A stretch of DNA of 64,000 bases from Meandrina meandrites (GCA_963693305.1 OY855913.1:22425614-22489613); one strand, 5' to 3'; numbered from the stretch's first letter, positions 25,901-37,050 are shown. The notes: generated by a model not told the origin, from the sequence alone. Numbers and translations are program-made.

Positions 25901-27944
25901 GTTGCCGTTTGTAGGATACAATATTTGACAGCTATAATGTTGAGTTTGCTGGAGATTACAGGCCACTCATTTGTTGGGCAATGAGCCACAAAGGACAACC
26001 AGTTGCTGTGGTTTTATTTTATCCACCAAATAGGTTGATATTGTTATGCTTGCTACTAATGAATCTGTGTAGAAGTTTTTACTAGAATTATTTTCTCTAA
26101 TCTGGACCCCGAACTCCAACGTTGTCAGGTGTGACGTATGATTTGTTTAAAGCGATGCAGGTTAGACCGTGTTGTGATTTGATAAATATAATCCTCATTT
26201 ATTAATCGTCCATTTTCCGAGTTCAGTAGCTCATTGCCACTTCCAAAAAAAAAAAACCGTCGTTGCACATAGTGCCTTTGATTAAATTGAATAACTCTTA
26301 GAGATGTTTCAGTGTACAGTAAACCTTGTAAAAAGTTTTACTAAAATTTGATGTGTGCACCTATGTGAGTACGTGGGGAACCCAATAAAGTGCAGTGTTG
26401 TCAATTTCAATTTTAGAACCTGTCATAGGCTAGAAAAGTCATACAGGTTAACCATGAAATATGTTGTCATTGCAAAACCTTGAGAGGTTTTTAAGATATC
26501 AAGTTTAACCATGAGCAATTAAAATTTATCTTGTACCCATATGGGCTACTGTTTGCGCTTAGAAACAGTGTGGCTATGTTTTTGGAAACACTGTAAACTC
26601 AAGCAAAAAATTAATAAAATAATACAAATAAAGCAAAATTTGAGAAATTGCTCTCTTTGAAGATCTGTGACTGAAATTACACATTTAAGTGTGTTCAATC
26701 ACGTGAATGCTACTGATTTTAAATTTCCTGTAAAGAGATAATGGGTTAAGGGTGGCTTAATTATAATAATAAATCTATACAGATTACACCTCTGAGGAGT
26801 CATCGACAGCCAAAAATTTTAGGAAGCAACACAGCACAGAATGGATGTCTCAAAATTGGATACAGAATCAAAGTTTCTGCGAATAAAAATATCACGGTTT
26901 CTTTGTTTACTGAAAACACAACTTGTTGTATTCTGGATGTGTTTAGTAAGCAAATCTTTGGAAATGATAATCACTTAAATAAACCTGTAAAAATGTTTCA
27001 AAAGTATTCACTAATTTATTTAGTTAACAAATCCCTAGTCGATTTAGCATTTACAAAATGTCAAGTTTGGTAAAACCTGAAATTATAGAATAGATTACAG
27101 ATCGTACAAACCTAAAAATTATATTGAAAACTGCACGTATTAAACCTTCTAAATAATTATTCTTTCACCTCAGAATTAATTTATAACCTAGGCCTAAAAC
27201 CCCAATTCTTTCACTAGCTTGGTTTGCAATGTTTTCACGTCATTTAAAACAGGGAAATGTGTTCTCAGTTAGACAAGAAGTAGATATATCACTCTTGAAC
27301 AAACACGGGCACGTCCAAATCGATTTTGCAATGTTTTCAAGAGGAATGTGCAACGAGACCAAAAATAGTTGTGATCTTTCGGACTTTAGAATGCAGCAAT
27401 CGAAATTCTACCGTAAGCAAAATACCACTTATTCTTGAAATCACCTTTCGGTTTGTAAAAAATGGAGATAATTGTTTCGGTTGATGCTGTGACGCTGAGC
27501 AAAGGGTTAAATAATTCTGGCTCGCAGGAAGACTCCATGCAAACAAGATCGAACGCGACCGAGGTTGGTGAGTCGGAGAAATTTGGAAACTTCAAACGTT
27601 TAAATATTTAAATGCAAACCAATTTTAAGTCTGGCTCGAAATAAATTTAACACCTTATACCACAACCTATCAATGAAAAACTGCAAAGAGCAGAACACAA
27701 CCCGAATAGTGAGGTTTTCGGCTTGCATTTGCAGAGTGAAAGTCAATTACATGAAATAGTTTATAAGCTTACGTGTAGTATACAACTCAGCAGCCAAACA
27801 TGGCTGCTTTCGCTTACCTATTGTCGAGATGAAAGTCGTGTTGAATGCATCATCGGAGAAGCGAAATAAAATGCAAGTCTTCCCGACGCCTGAGTCCCCT
27901 ATTAGGAGTAACTTGAAAAGATAGTCATAACTTTTCTTCGCCAT
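16944..27944 (-). CDS. RAB10: Rab10 small GTPase (six coding exons, complete)
   Basis: Joining minus-strand exons 27818-27944, 21760-21820, 19980-20040, 19075-19152, 17689-17778 and 16944-17126 gives 600 nt, that is 199 residues plus stop; vertebrate Rab10 has 200. All junctions have GT/AG ends and matching phases. The product shows G1 GDSGVGKT, switch [16 protein letters not shown], switch [22 protein letters not shown]4 GNKCDMDD, G5 ETSAK and a C-terminal GGCC double-cysteine prenylation site. [11 protein letters not shown] and [10 protein letters not shown] separate Rab10 from Rab8 and Rab13. Rab10 is known to act in exocytic and recycling traffic, including basolateral and ciliary routes. 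The start [11 protein letters not shown] is the family start; an in-frame upstream ATG (28022) belongs to the 5' leader. Intron 1 is about 6 kb and packed with repeats. A diverged paralogue lies at 59.1-64 kb on the same strand. Confidence 0.95.
17878..18040 (+). mobile_element. tRNA-derived SINE, 5'-truncated copy
   Basis: Shares ggttcaaccctcc, ctgccactaactggatttg and a downstream ttgggattt block, in order, with the fuller SINE at 46059. The tRNA-like head is mostly missing and only the B-box side remains. It lies in intron 5 of Rab10, antisense to the gene. Confidence 0.55.
18135..18454. mobile_element. 320-bp MITE with long inverted ends and 9-bp target duplication
   Basis: The left end starts cattctcgtccccatagccc and the right end is its inverse; similarity runs for about 80 bp on each side, through ccttggcacgagaaac. 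The direct repeat aagtgcata lies immediately outside both ends (18126-18134 and 18455-18463). A 9-bp duplication with long inverted repeats fits a Mutator-like non-autonomous element. It sits in Rab10 intron 4. Confidence 0.85.
22896..23270. mobile_element. Foldback element built from a GAGTTCGAGTTAG motif
   Basis: Arms of about 54 bp are inverted copies: the left begins atgagttcgagttagaaatt and the right ends aatttctaactcgaactcat. Each arm is itself a tandem of gagttcgagttag. The interior has three tandem copies of a roughly 27-bp unit containing gctaaccgcaagcaa. There is no coding capacity. It lies in Rab10 intron 1. Confidence 0.8.
23868..25105 (+). repeat. Direct repeat pair, about 340-390 bp each
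   Basis: 23868-24258 and 24768-25105 are near-identical over tgaaagcgaagtttgtgtaa, gtcacgcgacaaaggtcaac and acaagtgatgcacgttcgac, with one internal deletion in the second copy. A third short remnant of the left edge is at about 25185-25225. The short frames inside are not conserved by codon, so I treat it as non-coding. Confidence 0.75.
25915..26033 (+). pseudogene. Isolated exon-like fragment, unknown protein
   Basis: The tract is open for 119 nt with a good acceptor (ccgtttgtag) on the left and a weak donor (ATAG/GTTGAT) on the right. The frame reads, in part, [20 protein letters not shown] and ends FYPPNR, which looks like protein rather than noise. I found no partner exon nearby. It lies antisense inside Rab10 intron 1, about 0.3 kb before a repeat that also follows the USP-like gene near 54 kb, so it may be a relic of a multi-exon mobile gene. 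The function is not known to me. Confidence 0.3.
26340..26560 (+). repeat. Dispersed repeat, copy 1
   Basis: Shares the ordered blocks ggaacccaataaagtgca, tcaatttcaattttagaacc, tgtcataggc and agtttaaccatgagcaatta with 54045-54250. Both copies are in the same orientation. Confidence 0.75.
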
Positions 27945-28029
27945 AGCTTTCCGCCTACTTCGCTGACTATCACATGCGTACTGGGAGTAAAGGAGTTGGG
28001 GAGTGGGAACCAGTGTGGTCAACCCTCGC

Positions 28030-29826
28030 TCGGCCTAAGTCTCACCCGAAATATTTGGAAATTTTCAACTGGACTCAGGAATTCCACTCAGAAATAGGAA
28101 TCCGGTGAACAAATGGTTCGGAATAATCTGCATTTGGGGTGAAAGGGCGACATCATGATGAAAATAACTATTCTAAATAATAGGATTACAGAAAAGGAAT
28201 TTACTTGATTGAGAAAGTGTTTTGGTTGCAGTGCTTATTTGGGGGGTGGGGGGGCAGCGCTTGTTTAAGGATGGTGCTCTTAAAAAATTAACTTAACATA
28301 TTTTGTAAATGATAACAAGAAAGATCAAAGTAACATAGCCACTTAAAAACAGAGCAAACCGGTTCCACTAAAACTAATAGAATGCCCGTAAATCGGTCCG
28401 AGGACCACACAGGAGAGAAAAAAAAACACAACTAAAGTAAGGTAGGCCGATTTTTATTTAAATTGCTCAATTTTCATGGGTTACAGAAACACTCATTATT
28501 TTCCCCAAACAAACCCTAATACATTTACGCAAAGGCACTGATGCTCACATTTCAAGCTTGGACTACCGGTGTTTATACACAATGTAAGTTGATTTATACA
28601 TGATTGGTTCTCCTATTGTTTTCTATTTACTTACAGGACACAGTCATGCTTGCTGATTGCTTTATAAAGGGACAACTTTTCTTGATACTTGAATATACAC
28701 AGGTTTTGCAATGCAATCTGTAAGGGTTTCTACTAAAACAACCTGTCCTAGTTTTCTATGAGCTGGGAATAGTTAACTCAGCTGCACCTCATTGAATTAT
28801 GACTATTTGCTCATAGAAAACTTAGGCTTGTAGTTAAATTGTAAGGTTTGGTGGATAAAGGGCAGTGGTGATCTTTGCCAAAACAATTCCGACTTCATTG
28901 AAACAAATAATTAAGCTTTGCTGGTTTCATTGTTCTGACAAACAAAAGGTTTTCTTTTGTTTTTGTTCCTCAAAATCTCCTACAGATGCTTCCAGAAAAA
29001 AAAACAAGTTTTTTGCATATGTTATATCCCAAAATCGAAGGAAAACCCAGCAAGAAAAATATTGTATTTAACCACATAAACAAGCCTTGCAAGCAAAATT
29101 TGGAGTTGTTTTGGCAATCTCCAATTTCAGCCAAAAATCGCTACCGTTTTTCCACCAAACCTTTCAACCTATCTCCTATGAGGTCAAAGACTACCGGTAC
29201 TTTTGTCCACTATCCTTATGGCTTAACTTTGTTACCGTATATTATAGTCCTTTATTTATTTAGTACTATTTCTTCTTGTGATACTTTTTTTATTTTACCT
29301 CGGATAACATATATAATGCCATTAAACTATACTAAATAAAAAAAGTTATGCCTTGATAAATTCCAAGCCAGCTGAGCCAGCTTAACCTCAATCAGTTCCA
29401 GGAGGGGAATTTAATTACAACAAAGGTTGGCCCAATTTGCCTAGAATGTGACCCATGAGAATAGTGAATTTTTAATTTCCATTTACAGTAAGAACAATAA
29501 TTTTACTGTCATATATTTTATCATCACATCACATGCAAATGGTTGAGCTTTAAATAAGCTCATCATGATGTGAATTTTAGTTTAAGAAATGACTTTTTAA
29601 CTATTGACTTTTTAGCCTTATTAATATTTCACTCTGGGGGAGGGTGGGGAGAGAAAAGCTGGGAGGGACAAGATGGGGGGGGAGGAGAAACTCTGAACTT
29701 ACATATTTAGCCAATGGTTGTGATTTTCTACTGCTGTTGACTATGTACCATTTGCAGACAAAATAAACAATGTTTACAATGTCTGCATCAAGGCAGTGAC
29801 CCACATCATCCATTGCAGGTTTACCC

Positions 29827-29857
<31 letters not shown>

Positions 29858-30200
29858 ATACACACAGACACACACACTGAGGTAATATTACATCAAAATT
29901 CTATTGTTCTGCATAGTAATAAGAAACAGGGAGCAGGTGGCACATACAAGCATCATGTGATGTGATAATTCCCATTACATTCTGAAAAGCATTTGTTGCT
30001 CTGGCCGTATTGAATCAATTAGTTCTCAACAAAATTTATCATTGAGAATAAACAATGATTTTATGATTGCTTCAGGACTTCAAGATGTTAGAAGCAAAGT
30101 CTTATCCACAAATGTGTAATATTTCAACTAAGCATGTTGTTGCAGACCACATACACAAACAAAATCAATCAAAATTTAATCTTATAGTAATTATAAGATT
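28030..30200. other. No recognisable gene
   Basis: Upstream flank of Rab10. It presumably contains the Rab10 promoter, but no TATA box or other element can be named. It holds the imperfect inverted pair agttttctatgagc / gctcatagaaaact (about 28752 and 28811), and a 20-base C run at 29824-29843 followed by an AC microsatellite to about 29878. Confidence 0.5.
29824..29878. repeat. Poly-C run and adjoining AC microsatellite
   Basis: Twenty C residues run directly into (AC)n with single interruptions. Read on minus this is (GT)n followed by G20. Confidence 0.9.
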
Positions 30201-30211
30201 CAAGTAGATTA

Positions 30212-30691
30212 CCTTATTATAGGAAATTAACGCTCGTGTTAATTATGGTATTGGAAATTAATGCGACTTAAATTAATGCGAAGTGAAGGAAAAATTACTT
30301 TCCAATAAAGGAAATTAACGCGAAGGAGGTGCTAAAATTTCAAAATGAAGGAAATTAATGCGACCACACAAAGAAACGGAACTTGTAGAGACAACAGGAA
30401 CAAATTCATTGTAACATACTGTTAACAAGGTAACAAAATCCAAAACCCAAACGAATCGTGCTACTTCGAGCGTTCTTTTCAGCGCCAACGATACCAGTGG
30501 ATCTCCACCCTGATAAAAGAATGCTAAACAAACCCAAATTAACGCTCCACTTAATTAATGGCCGGGAAATTAACGTGCCACTAAATTAAGGGCGCGGAAA
30601 TTAATGCTCACAAAAATTAACGCGACTTAAATTAACGCGAATTTTCCAAATTCGCGTTAATTTCATGAAGCGTTAATTTCCTATAATAAGG
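30212..30691. mobile_element. 480-bp MITE with TA target duplication
   Basis: The termini are perfect inverse copies, ccttattataggaaattaac at the left and its complement at the right, each bounded outside by TA. The interior is made of degenerate aaattaacgcg units in both orientations. The TA duplication fits the Tc1/mariner group. No ORF. Confidence 0.85.
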
Positions 30692-31162
30692 TATACAGCT
30701 CTACAAAGAGGAAAAGTGATTCTAAATGCTAAAGATTAAATTCATGTAATGCTACCCTCACGTTCACTGCCAAATGTGACTAGTCGACTTTGCTTAACAT
30801 GGGTAGTACGTAACAGTCTTGCGACTGACAAACCTGTGGCCCTCTAATTTCAGATCAAATCAAAATTTAGAAGTGTTGGTTTTTGTGGAGGGAGGAAAAC
30901 TGGAGAACCCGGAGAAAAACTGTCGGAGCAAGGAAAAGAACCAACAAGAAACTCAACCCACATATGACACTGGGTCCAGGAATCAAACTTGGGCCACACT
31001 ATCTCTGCTCCCCTCAAACAACTCATGACCATGTGCAATGACTGAAAAGACACAAACGTCTCTAGGATGGGTGAGATATACCGTAGCTCAATGAAAACCA
31101 GGGCTTTCAGTAAGATTTTAAGGAGGTGACTGCCCTTGTGCAGCATCCATCCAAGAGCAGTA

Positions 31163-31617
31163 CAGTAAACACCCGCGTGTAAGAACCTACAATTTTCTAC
31201 GTTTGGCAAAATAGGTTCTTGTATTTGGGGGTAGTTATTGGTAATTTAGGCTAAGTAGGTTCTTAATAAGGTTCTTAATTTCTAAGGAGGAGCCATACGG
31301 AAATTTTTGATTGTACGAGAAGAAAAAAAATGGGTTTGGTCCTTCATTACATGTATACAGCATTTATTCATAACTGTATTGCTTCAAGCCTCATGCAAAA
31401 CTAAACAATCTATATAATTAAACAAATATCTCTTCAACAAGAGCTGTATAATAAAAAAAGAACATGAATTAGATAATTATAGCAAAAATAACCCACATAT
31501 AAGAAGCTGCTGAAATTTGCTTGGCTAAACAGGTTCTTATATTTTGGGGTATTAAAATGGCAAATTTCTGCCAGCAGGTTCTTAAACCACTAGGTTCTTA
31601 CATGCAGGTGTTTACTG
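31163..31617. mobile_element. 455-bp MITE with CAGT termini and TA target duplication
   Basis: The left end is cagtaaacacccgcgtgtaa and the right end is the near-perfect inverse of it, flanked by TA on both sides. The internal motif taggttctta recurs at several places. Non-autonomous Tc1/mariner or pogo type. Confidence 0.85.
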
Positions 31618-31892
31618 TATTAGAAGTGGTAAACACCTCACCTTTATAGGGAGCTGCAGCAATTTTAACAGTTGATTCACCCAACAACACCTGCTGGAGC
31701 TCCGGCGGGTGCCAGGTCTTATGGAAAGCACTGATGTAAACAGAAGACGATTCCCCTGATGATAATTGAAATTGCTTGCCTAACGTTTTCAAAATGCTCT
31801 TGCTCTGTTGTGTGCATGCACCACAGGTGACTCAGTCCCTTTAAAAGGATTTACTACTACTTACTATAGTATACCCATTTTGTGACAGTGCA

Positions 31893-34457
31893 TTATTTTG
31901 ATATCATATGACCATCATAGTGTTCAAGTAGGAGTGCCTTACTACTTAGCTCTTTTAAACAAATCCAACAGGTGTTTGATTCGTCCTGACTTGGCTTATG
32001 CTCCTGTAAAGAGGAAGCACGTGTTGTGTATCCTGTGCATGGATAACCATTAGAGCTAAACCCTGTAGTGCTGGATGTTGTCTTTTGGGTCCTTTGACTC
32101 GTCAATCCCAGGCTGGAATGCTTGCCATGTGGTTTGCACTTAGAAGACCTTACTCTTGGGTGTAGCCTCTGCTGATGCTTTGTACAATTCCCAAGGTCAC
32201 TGAAATACACGTCACAGTGTGTGCACTTATAAGGCTTGACTTTGGTGTGTATCTTTTCATGCCTCTCTAGTTTCCATCTTGTTGGAAAGCACTTGCTGCA
32301 CCATTTGCACTCATGATTCTTTTTTGCGCATCGTCTTTTAGACTGCTGAGAGTTTTCATTCTGACAAGTTCCTGGCTTGGTTTCTTTATGTGTTTGTTCA
32401 TGTTGGAGGCAATTTCTTGAATTGGTAGAAAACTTGCCACAATATTTACACCTGTAAATAGCCTTCTTTAATGTGTGCATTTTGGTATGCCTCTGAAGTG
32501 TGCTTGCCCAATAGAAACATTTGTCACACTGTTTGCATTTAAAAGGCTTCTCTAATGTGCCTGTTCCCTTAGACTGCTGTGGAGTTTTTGTATGGCTGAA
32601 ACAGGCCTTGGTTGACTGACTGCAGTTAACTCCTGTATGTGTCCTCTCATGTCGATGACAATTTCTTAAGTCGCTAAAACACTTGTCACAGTGTTTGCAC
32701 TTGAAACCGTTCTTTTCTATATGTGACTTTTCATGGTAACGAAGACTGTGCATCTTAAGGTTCCATGCTGTCTTAAAACACTTGCCACACTGTTTACACT
32801 CATAGTTTACACCTCCGGAGTGCATTCTTCTTTCATGCCGCTTTAAATTATCTGGCTGGTTGAAACACTTCTCGCAGTGTCTGCACTTAAATGGTTTATC
32901 TCCTGAGTGTATCATGCTATGTCGCTTACAATTTGCTAGCTGGCTAAAACACTTGCCACATTGCTGACACTTATAAGGCCTGTGTTGTCGGAGTATTTTG
33001 CGATGCATCTTGAGTGCTGTTGCAGTATTAACATGCTTGCTGCACTGTTTTTGGATATGCTGCCGAGGTTTTTTTGCTTTCCTTGAACAAATGCCATGCT
33101 GTTTCGCTAATTGAAACCCGTTAACAGCCTTGACTCCTGTGTGCGATTGCTCGTGCTCCTGCAGACTGTTTAAGTCACTGAAACAGCTGCCACACTGTTT
33201 GCATTTATAGGAGCTCTCTGCTTTGTGTTTTCTACTATCATGTCTCTTAAGTTCCCATGCGCTTCTGAAATATGCGCCGCAATGTTGGCACTTGTGTGCC
33301 TTCTTCCCTGTATGTGTTACGTCATGCCTTTTAAGCTCCGAAAGATATCTAAAACATTTGCTGCAGTGCTGGCATGCATGGGGCTTCTCTGCTCTGTGTG
33401 TTTTGCTGATATGTCTCTTAAGGTCAGATGCATGTTTGTAATACTTGCTACAATGTTGGCACTGGTGAGCCTTCTTTGCTGTGTGTGCTAAAACATGCCT
33501 CCTCAGGTCTGAAGGAAATCTAAAATGCTTGCTGCAGTGGTGGCACACTTGGGGCTGGACTGGTCGGTGTGTTTTGTTGATATGTCTCTTAACGTCAGGT
33601 GCATATTTGTAACACTTGTTACAATGTCGGCACTTGTGAGCCTTCTTTGATGTGTGTGTTATGCCATGCCTCTTCAGGTCTGAAGGACGTCTAAAACTCT
33701 TGCTGCAGTGTTGGCACACATGGGGCTTCTCTGCTTGGTGTGTTTTGTTGATATGTATCTTAAGGTCAGATGCATATTTGTAACACTTGTTACAATGTCG
33801 GCACTTGTGAGCCTTCTTCAATGTATGTGTTATGCCATGCCTCTTCAGGTCTGAAGGACATCTAAAACTCTTGCTGCAGTGTTGGCACACATGGGGCTTC
33901 TCTGGTCTGTGTGTTTTGTTGATATGTCTCTTAAGATCAGATGCATATTTGTAACACTTTCTACAATGTTGGCACGTGTGAGCCCTCTTTGCTGTGTGTG
34001 ATAAAGCATGCCTCTTCAAGTCTGAAAGAGATCTACAATGCATGCTGCAGTGTTGGCACACATGGGACTTCTCTGCTCTGTGTGTTTTGTTGATATGCCT
34101 CTCTTTGTGTTTCTCCTCTGTTGTGTGTTTTATTTTATGCCTCTTGAGCTCCGAAGGAAATCTAAAACACTTGCTGCAGTGTTGGCACACATGGGGCTTC
34201 CCTGCTAGGCATGTTCTTTTACGCCCCTGAGGACTTTTCACAACTCTCAGACCATGTTGCTTGAACACTTTATTAGGATTCACTCTGTTGTGAAGTGCTT
34301 CATGTCGCCGACAATTGCTTATGTCATTAAAACACTTGTAGCAATGCATGCACTTAAAAGGCTTTTCACCTGTGTGTGTTTTTTCATGTCGCGCACAACT
34401 TGCTGCTTGTGTAAAACACTTGCCACATTTCTTGCATTTGTATGATGCTTGAGGCAT
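31893..34457 (-). CDS. Poly-C2H2 zinc-finger protein (about 854 aa)
   Basis: One long exon encodes about 22 intact C2H2 fingers plus one or two degenerate ones, from YKCKKCGKCF at the start to CWICLKELSSKALLLEH near the end. Such proteins are normally nuclear DNA-binding regulators. Fingers of the middle third form a two-finger unit of 57 residues (171 bp) repeated about four times: CYKYASDLKRHINKTH alternates with SFRxPSDLKRHGITH. One finger (around KQCSKHVNTATALKMH) has lost its first cysteine. The start at 34457 (MPQASYKCKK) is preferred over the longer in-frame ATG at 34634 because a splice acceptor (ttaccttacag) lies at 34485 just upstream, so an untranslated 5' exon is likely. No KRAB, SCAN or BTB domain is seen. 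Orthology cannot be assigned by eye. Confidence 0.85.
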   Translation of the reverse strand: MPQASYKCKKCGKCFTQAASCARHEKTHTGEKPFKCMHCYKCFNDISNCRRHEALHNRVNPNKVFKQHGLRVVKSPQGRKRTCLAGKPHVCQHCSKCFRFPSELKRHKIKHTTEEKHKERHINKTHRAEKSHVCQHCSMHCRSLSDLKRHALSHTAKRAHTCQHCRKCYKYASDLKRHINKTHRPEKPHVCQHCSKSFRCPSDLKRHGITHTLKKAHKCRHCNKCYKYASDLKIHINKTHQAEKPHVCQHCSKSFRRPSDLKRHGITHTSKKAHKCRHCNKCYKYAPDVKRHINKTHRPVQPQVCHHCSKHFRFPSDLRRHVLAHTAKKAHQCQHCSKYYKHASDLKRHISKTHRAEKPHACQHCSKCFRYLSELKRHDVTHTGKKAHKCQHCGAYFRSAWELKRHDSRKHKAESSYKCKQCGSCFSDLNSLQEHEQSHTGVKAVNGFQLAKQHGICSRKAKKPRQHIQKQCSKHVNTATALKMHRKILRQHRPYKCQQCGKCFSQLANCKRHSMIHSGDKPFKCRHCEKCFNQPDNLKRHERRMHSGGVNYECKQCGKCFKTAWNLKMHSLRYHEKSHIEKNGFKCKHCDKCFSDLRNCHRHERTHTGVNCSQSTKACFSHTKTPQQSKGTGTLEKPFKCKQCDKCFYWASTLQRHTKMHTLKKAIYRCKYCGKFSTNSRNCLQHEQTHKETKPGTCQNENSQQSKRRCAKKNHECKWCSKCFPTRWKLERHEKIHTKVKPYKCTHCDVYFSDLGNCTKHQQRLHPRVRSSKCKPHGKHSSLGLTSQRTQKTTSSTTGFSSNGYPCTGYTTRASSLQEHKPSQDESNTCWICLKELSSKALLLEHYDGHMISK

Positions 34458-35299
34458 TTTTCTTATTTTGGTATTAACTTTGAACCTGTAAGGTAATAAA
34501 AAATAAGGAAACTTACTTGATGAATTATGGTTTAAACTATGAGCAATCCCTATTAATTTTCGCAGTCTGTTGAGTGTGAAATGAAAAAAAAGCCTGTGTA
34601 GAAACTGTGGACAAGACGAGACGCGGCGAGGCACAGAAAAAATACGGACCCTATATTTTTTGCACCTTGCCTTCTCCCCATTTTCGCGTGGCCATTTTTT
34701 TTTTCATTATACCAGATAAACTAAATAAACAGCGGTAACTGCAGAAGATCAGTGGAAATTAGCATTTTGAACTATGTGACATCCTTCTCGAGCAACAGGA
34801 ATCTGTCAAAGTTTTTTTAGGACAATGATGTTTTTGTTAATCCCCCTACCGGTTTCGGAAAATCTTTTATCTTTTGATGCTTGCCAATTGTCACAGATGT
34901 TGTTCATTCTAAACCAAAACATGCAGTGACTAAAATGTAAATTTGTGGCGCTGTGAACGCTAACTGAACGTGCAAAGCAGCAAAGAAAATAAACATACCA
35001 TTGCGTTAGCAACTCCAACCAACATTTCAGTAAAACTTTGACATTTAAATATGCCTCTCCAGGTAGAAGTTGACAACAAACACTCGGGAGAACCGAACAC
35101 GACATTAAAATTACCATTCAAAACCTAGCTATTGCTGGCATAGCCATATCGTTCAAATATAAGACTTTGTCCATGAGGTTTAGAATGAACAATATCTGCA
35201 ACAATCAGAAGGCATTAAAAGATTTTAAATAACAAAAACATTGTTCCTCAGGAAGCTAGGATATCAGATAGCTCAAACTGCTTTTCACTGCTTGGGGTG

Positions 35300-35704
35300 G
35301 GGGGGTACTTGAAGTATACATGAGGGGGGGGGGGGGGTTCGACGGGGCTTCATATTGTAAACCCAAAAAAATACACAAGCCTGAAATTTTAGACCCAAAA
35401 AAATACCTGGCATTAAAATTTCCAACCCAAAACAATATTACAAATGTACAGGAACACACGTCGCTGAAAAAAGTTCGAATGAATATTATTCTGATCAGGC
35501 ACTTATCGCAACGAAAACCCGAAATGAACAGTTTGTTCGGAGATAAGACCCAAAAAAATATGCGTATACTTTTAAGACCTAAAAAAATAAGTGACAGATC
35601 TCTTGACCTAAAAAAATACCGAGCGTGTAAATTTTCAACCCAAAAAAATACATCGGACCCCCCCGTATACTTCAAGTACACTTCGTATACTTCAAGTACC
35701 CCCC
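35300..35704. mobile_element. 0.4-kb inverted-end element, copy 1
   Basis: The ends are perfect inverse copies: ggggggtacttgaagtatac at the left and its complement at the right. The interior carries about eight copies of the motif acccaaaaaaatac. Copy 2 lies inverted at 40453-40836. A 14-G run follows the left end. No transposase is present. Confidence 0.8.
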
Positions 35705-35975
35705 TGGGCTTGCCACATCCAATTACTGATGGATATATAACTAATTGCAATAACGTTGTCATATTAAAAAGAAAGATGAAAAAAGCCAAATATGAATTAA
35801 TTAACTTTTAAATCATCATAGCTGGCACCAAAAAATTTTTGCACAGAAATACTCACAAAAACACGGCAATTTGCTTAAGCAAAAAAAAAAATTTGGTGTT
35901 AGGTGCACTTTAATCTGACTGAACTGTAATTGTACAGTCCATTTGTTGTTCTTTAATCAGTATCTCTGTTGTGAT

Positions 35976-36087
35976 TCAATTTTATCCTTGGTTCAAATTT
36001 TATTTTCCTTTGTTTTTGGGTATGGTAATGTATGATAATGAGTTTAAAACAAAGGAAAATAAAATTTGAACCAAGGATAAAATTGAA
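35976..36087. repeat. 112-bp hairpin repeat
   Basis: Arms of 42 bp (35976-36017 and 36046-36087) are essentially perfect inverse copies, containing atccttggttcaaattttat. The loop is only 28 bp. It would form a long stable hairpin in RNA or single-stranded DNA. Confidence 0.85.
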
Positions 36088-36229
36088 CCAGAACATCTCT
36101 TTCTATACTGTATTTCATTAAAAATAATTCTTTTTTTGCGAATTTTACACTACCCCAGCTATTTCGAAACCCCACTATCTCGAACCTTAGTCCTAACCCC
36201 TGGGGCTTCAAAATAGCAGAGTTCAAGTG

Positions 36230-37050
36230 TACAGTCGACTCCCGATAACTCAAACCTTCAAGGGAAATTGAAAAAGGTTTGAGTTATCGGGAGTTGAGAA
36301 CAAATGTTCGGAAATAAGCAACTTACAGTGTTAAATGTTTTTCTATTCATGCAGTGTACATTTTAATCAAATTTAATTAACAGAATAGGAAAGTCAAGGA
36401 AGCCAGGACATTTATTGGCATTTTGAAAGAGGAGTTTTAACTCCTTTTTGCCAGTGGAACCTGAACTGAACTGATACGTTTTGTGTAAGGTAAAAGAAAG
36501 GAAAAAGTTTTGCACGGCTGCTTCAAAATAAATTTTGTTTTGGACTACAGTACACTGTTTGTTTTGACCTGTCACATACAGTAAAATTCTGGTTATAAGT
36601 CCTGGGCTTATACAACTTCGTAAAGGGTTTGGGGTGGGCTTATAAAAAGAGGGGCTTATGTCTGGGGGGGGCTTATAAGCGGAATAAAAAATGTTTCAAA
36701 ATGAGCCACGGCAGTGTTAATTGAAAATTATGTTTTTACGTGAAAAAGTAATAATAAAGCAACATTTAGCCCTGTTCAGTACTGTCATCCAGGAGGAGGG
36801 GGCTTATATCTTGGGGGGGGGGCTTATAACCAGATGTATATTTTTGTTTCCAGGTAGATGGGCCTATAACCAGGGGGGGGGGCTTTTAAGCGAGGGGGCT
36901 TATAACCGGAATTTTCCGGTATTAACAGACATGGTTTGAGTTATCGAAGGTAAAATTATATAGAAAAAAACAAAACCTGAAGGGAAACGAAAGTTGCTTC
37001 GAGTCAGTGGGAGGTTCGAGTTATCGAGGGTTCGAGTTACAGTACATGTA
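36230..37050. mobile_element. pogo/Tigger-like MITE, interrupted
   Basis: The left end is tacagtcgactcccgataac and the right end holds gttcgagttatcgagggttc followed by gagttacagta, the imperfect inverse. ACTCGAACC-type ends after CAGT are characteristic of pogo-like elements. A subterminal hairpin (cccgataactcaaacc / ggtttgagttatcggg) lies at 36242-36291. Another MITE is inserted at 36577-36921. Confidence 0.65.
36577..36921. mobile_element. Nested MITE with GGGGGCTTATAA interior
   Basis: Ends tacagtaaaattctggttat and its inverse (ataaccggaattttccggta) are flanked by TA. The interior is a degenerate tandem of gggggcttataa with several G runs. It interrupts the pogo-like element, so it inserted later. 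Confidence 0.75.

Noticed and set aside
33223..34445. Four plus-strand frames of 63-88 codons
   Set aside because: They are antisense shadows of the zinc-finger repeats and show periodic composition.
35256..35811. Long frames on both strands (177 and 163 codons) and the matching frame at 40504-40908
   Set aside because: They arise from the A7/T7 repeat motif of the inverted-end element; the protein similarity between copies only mirrors DNA identity.
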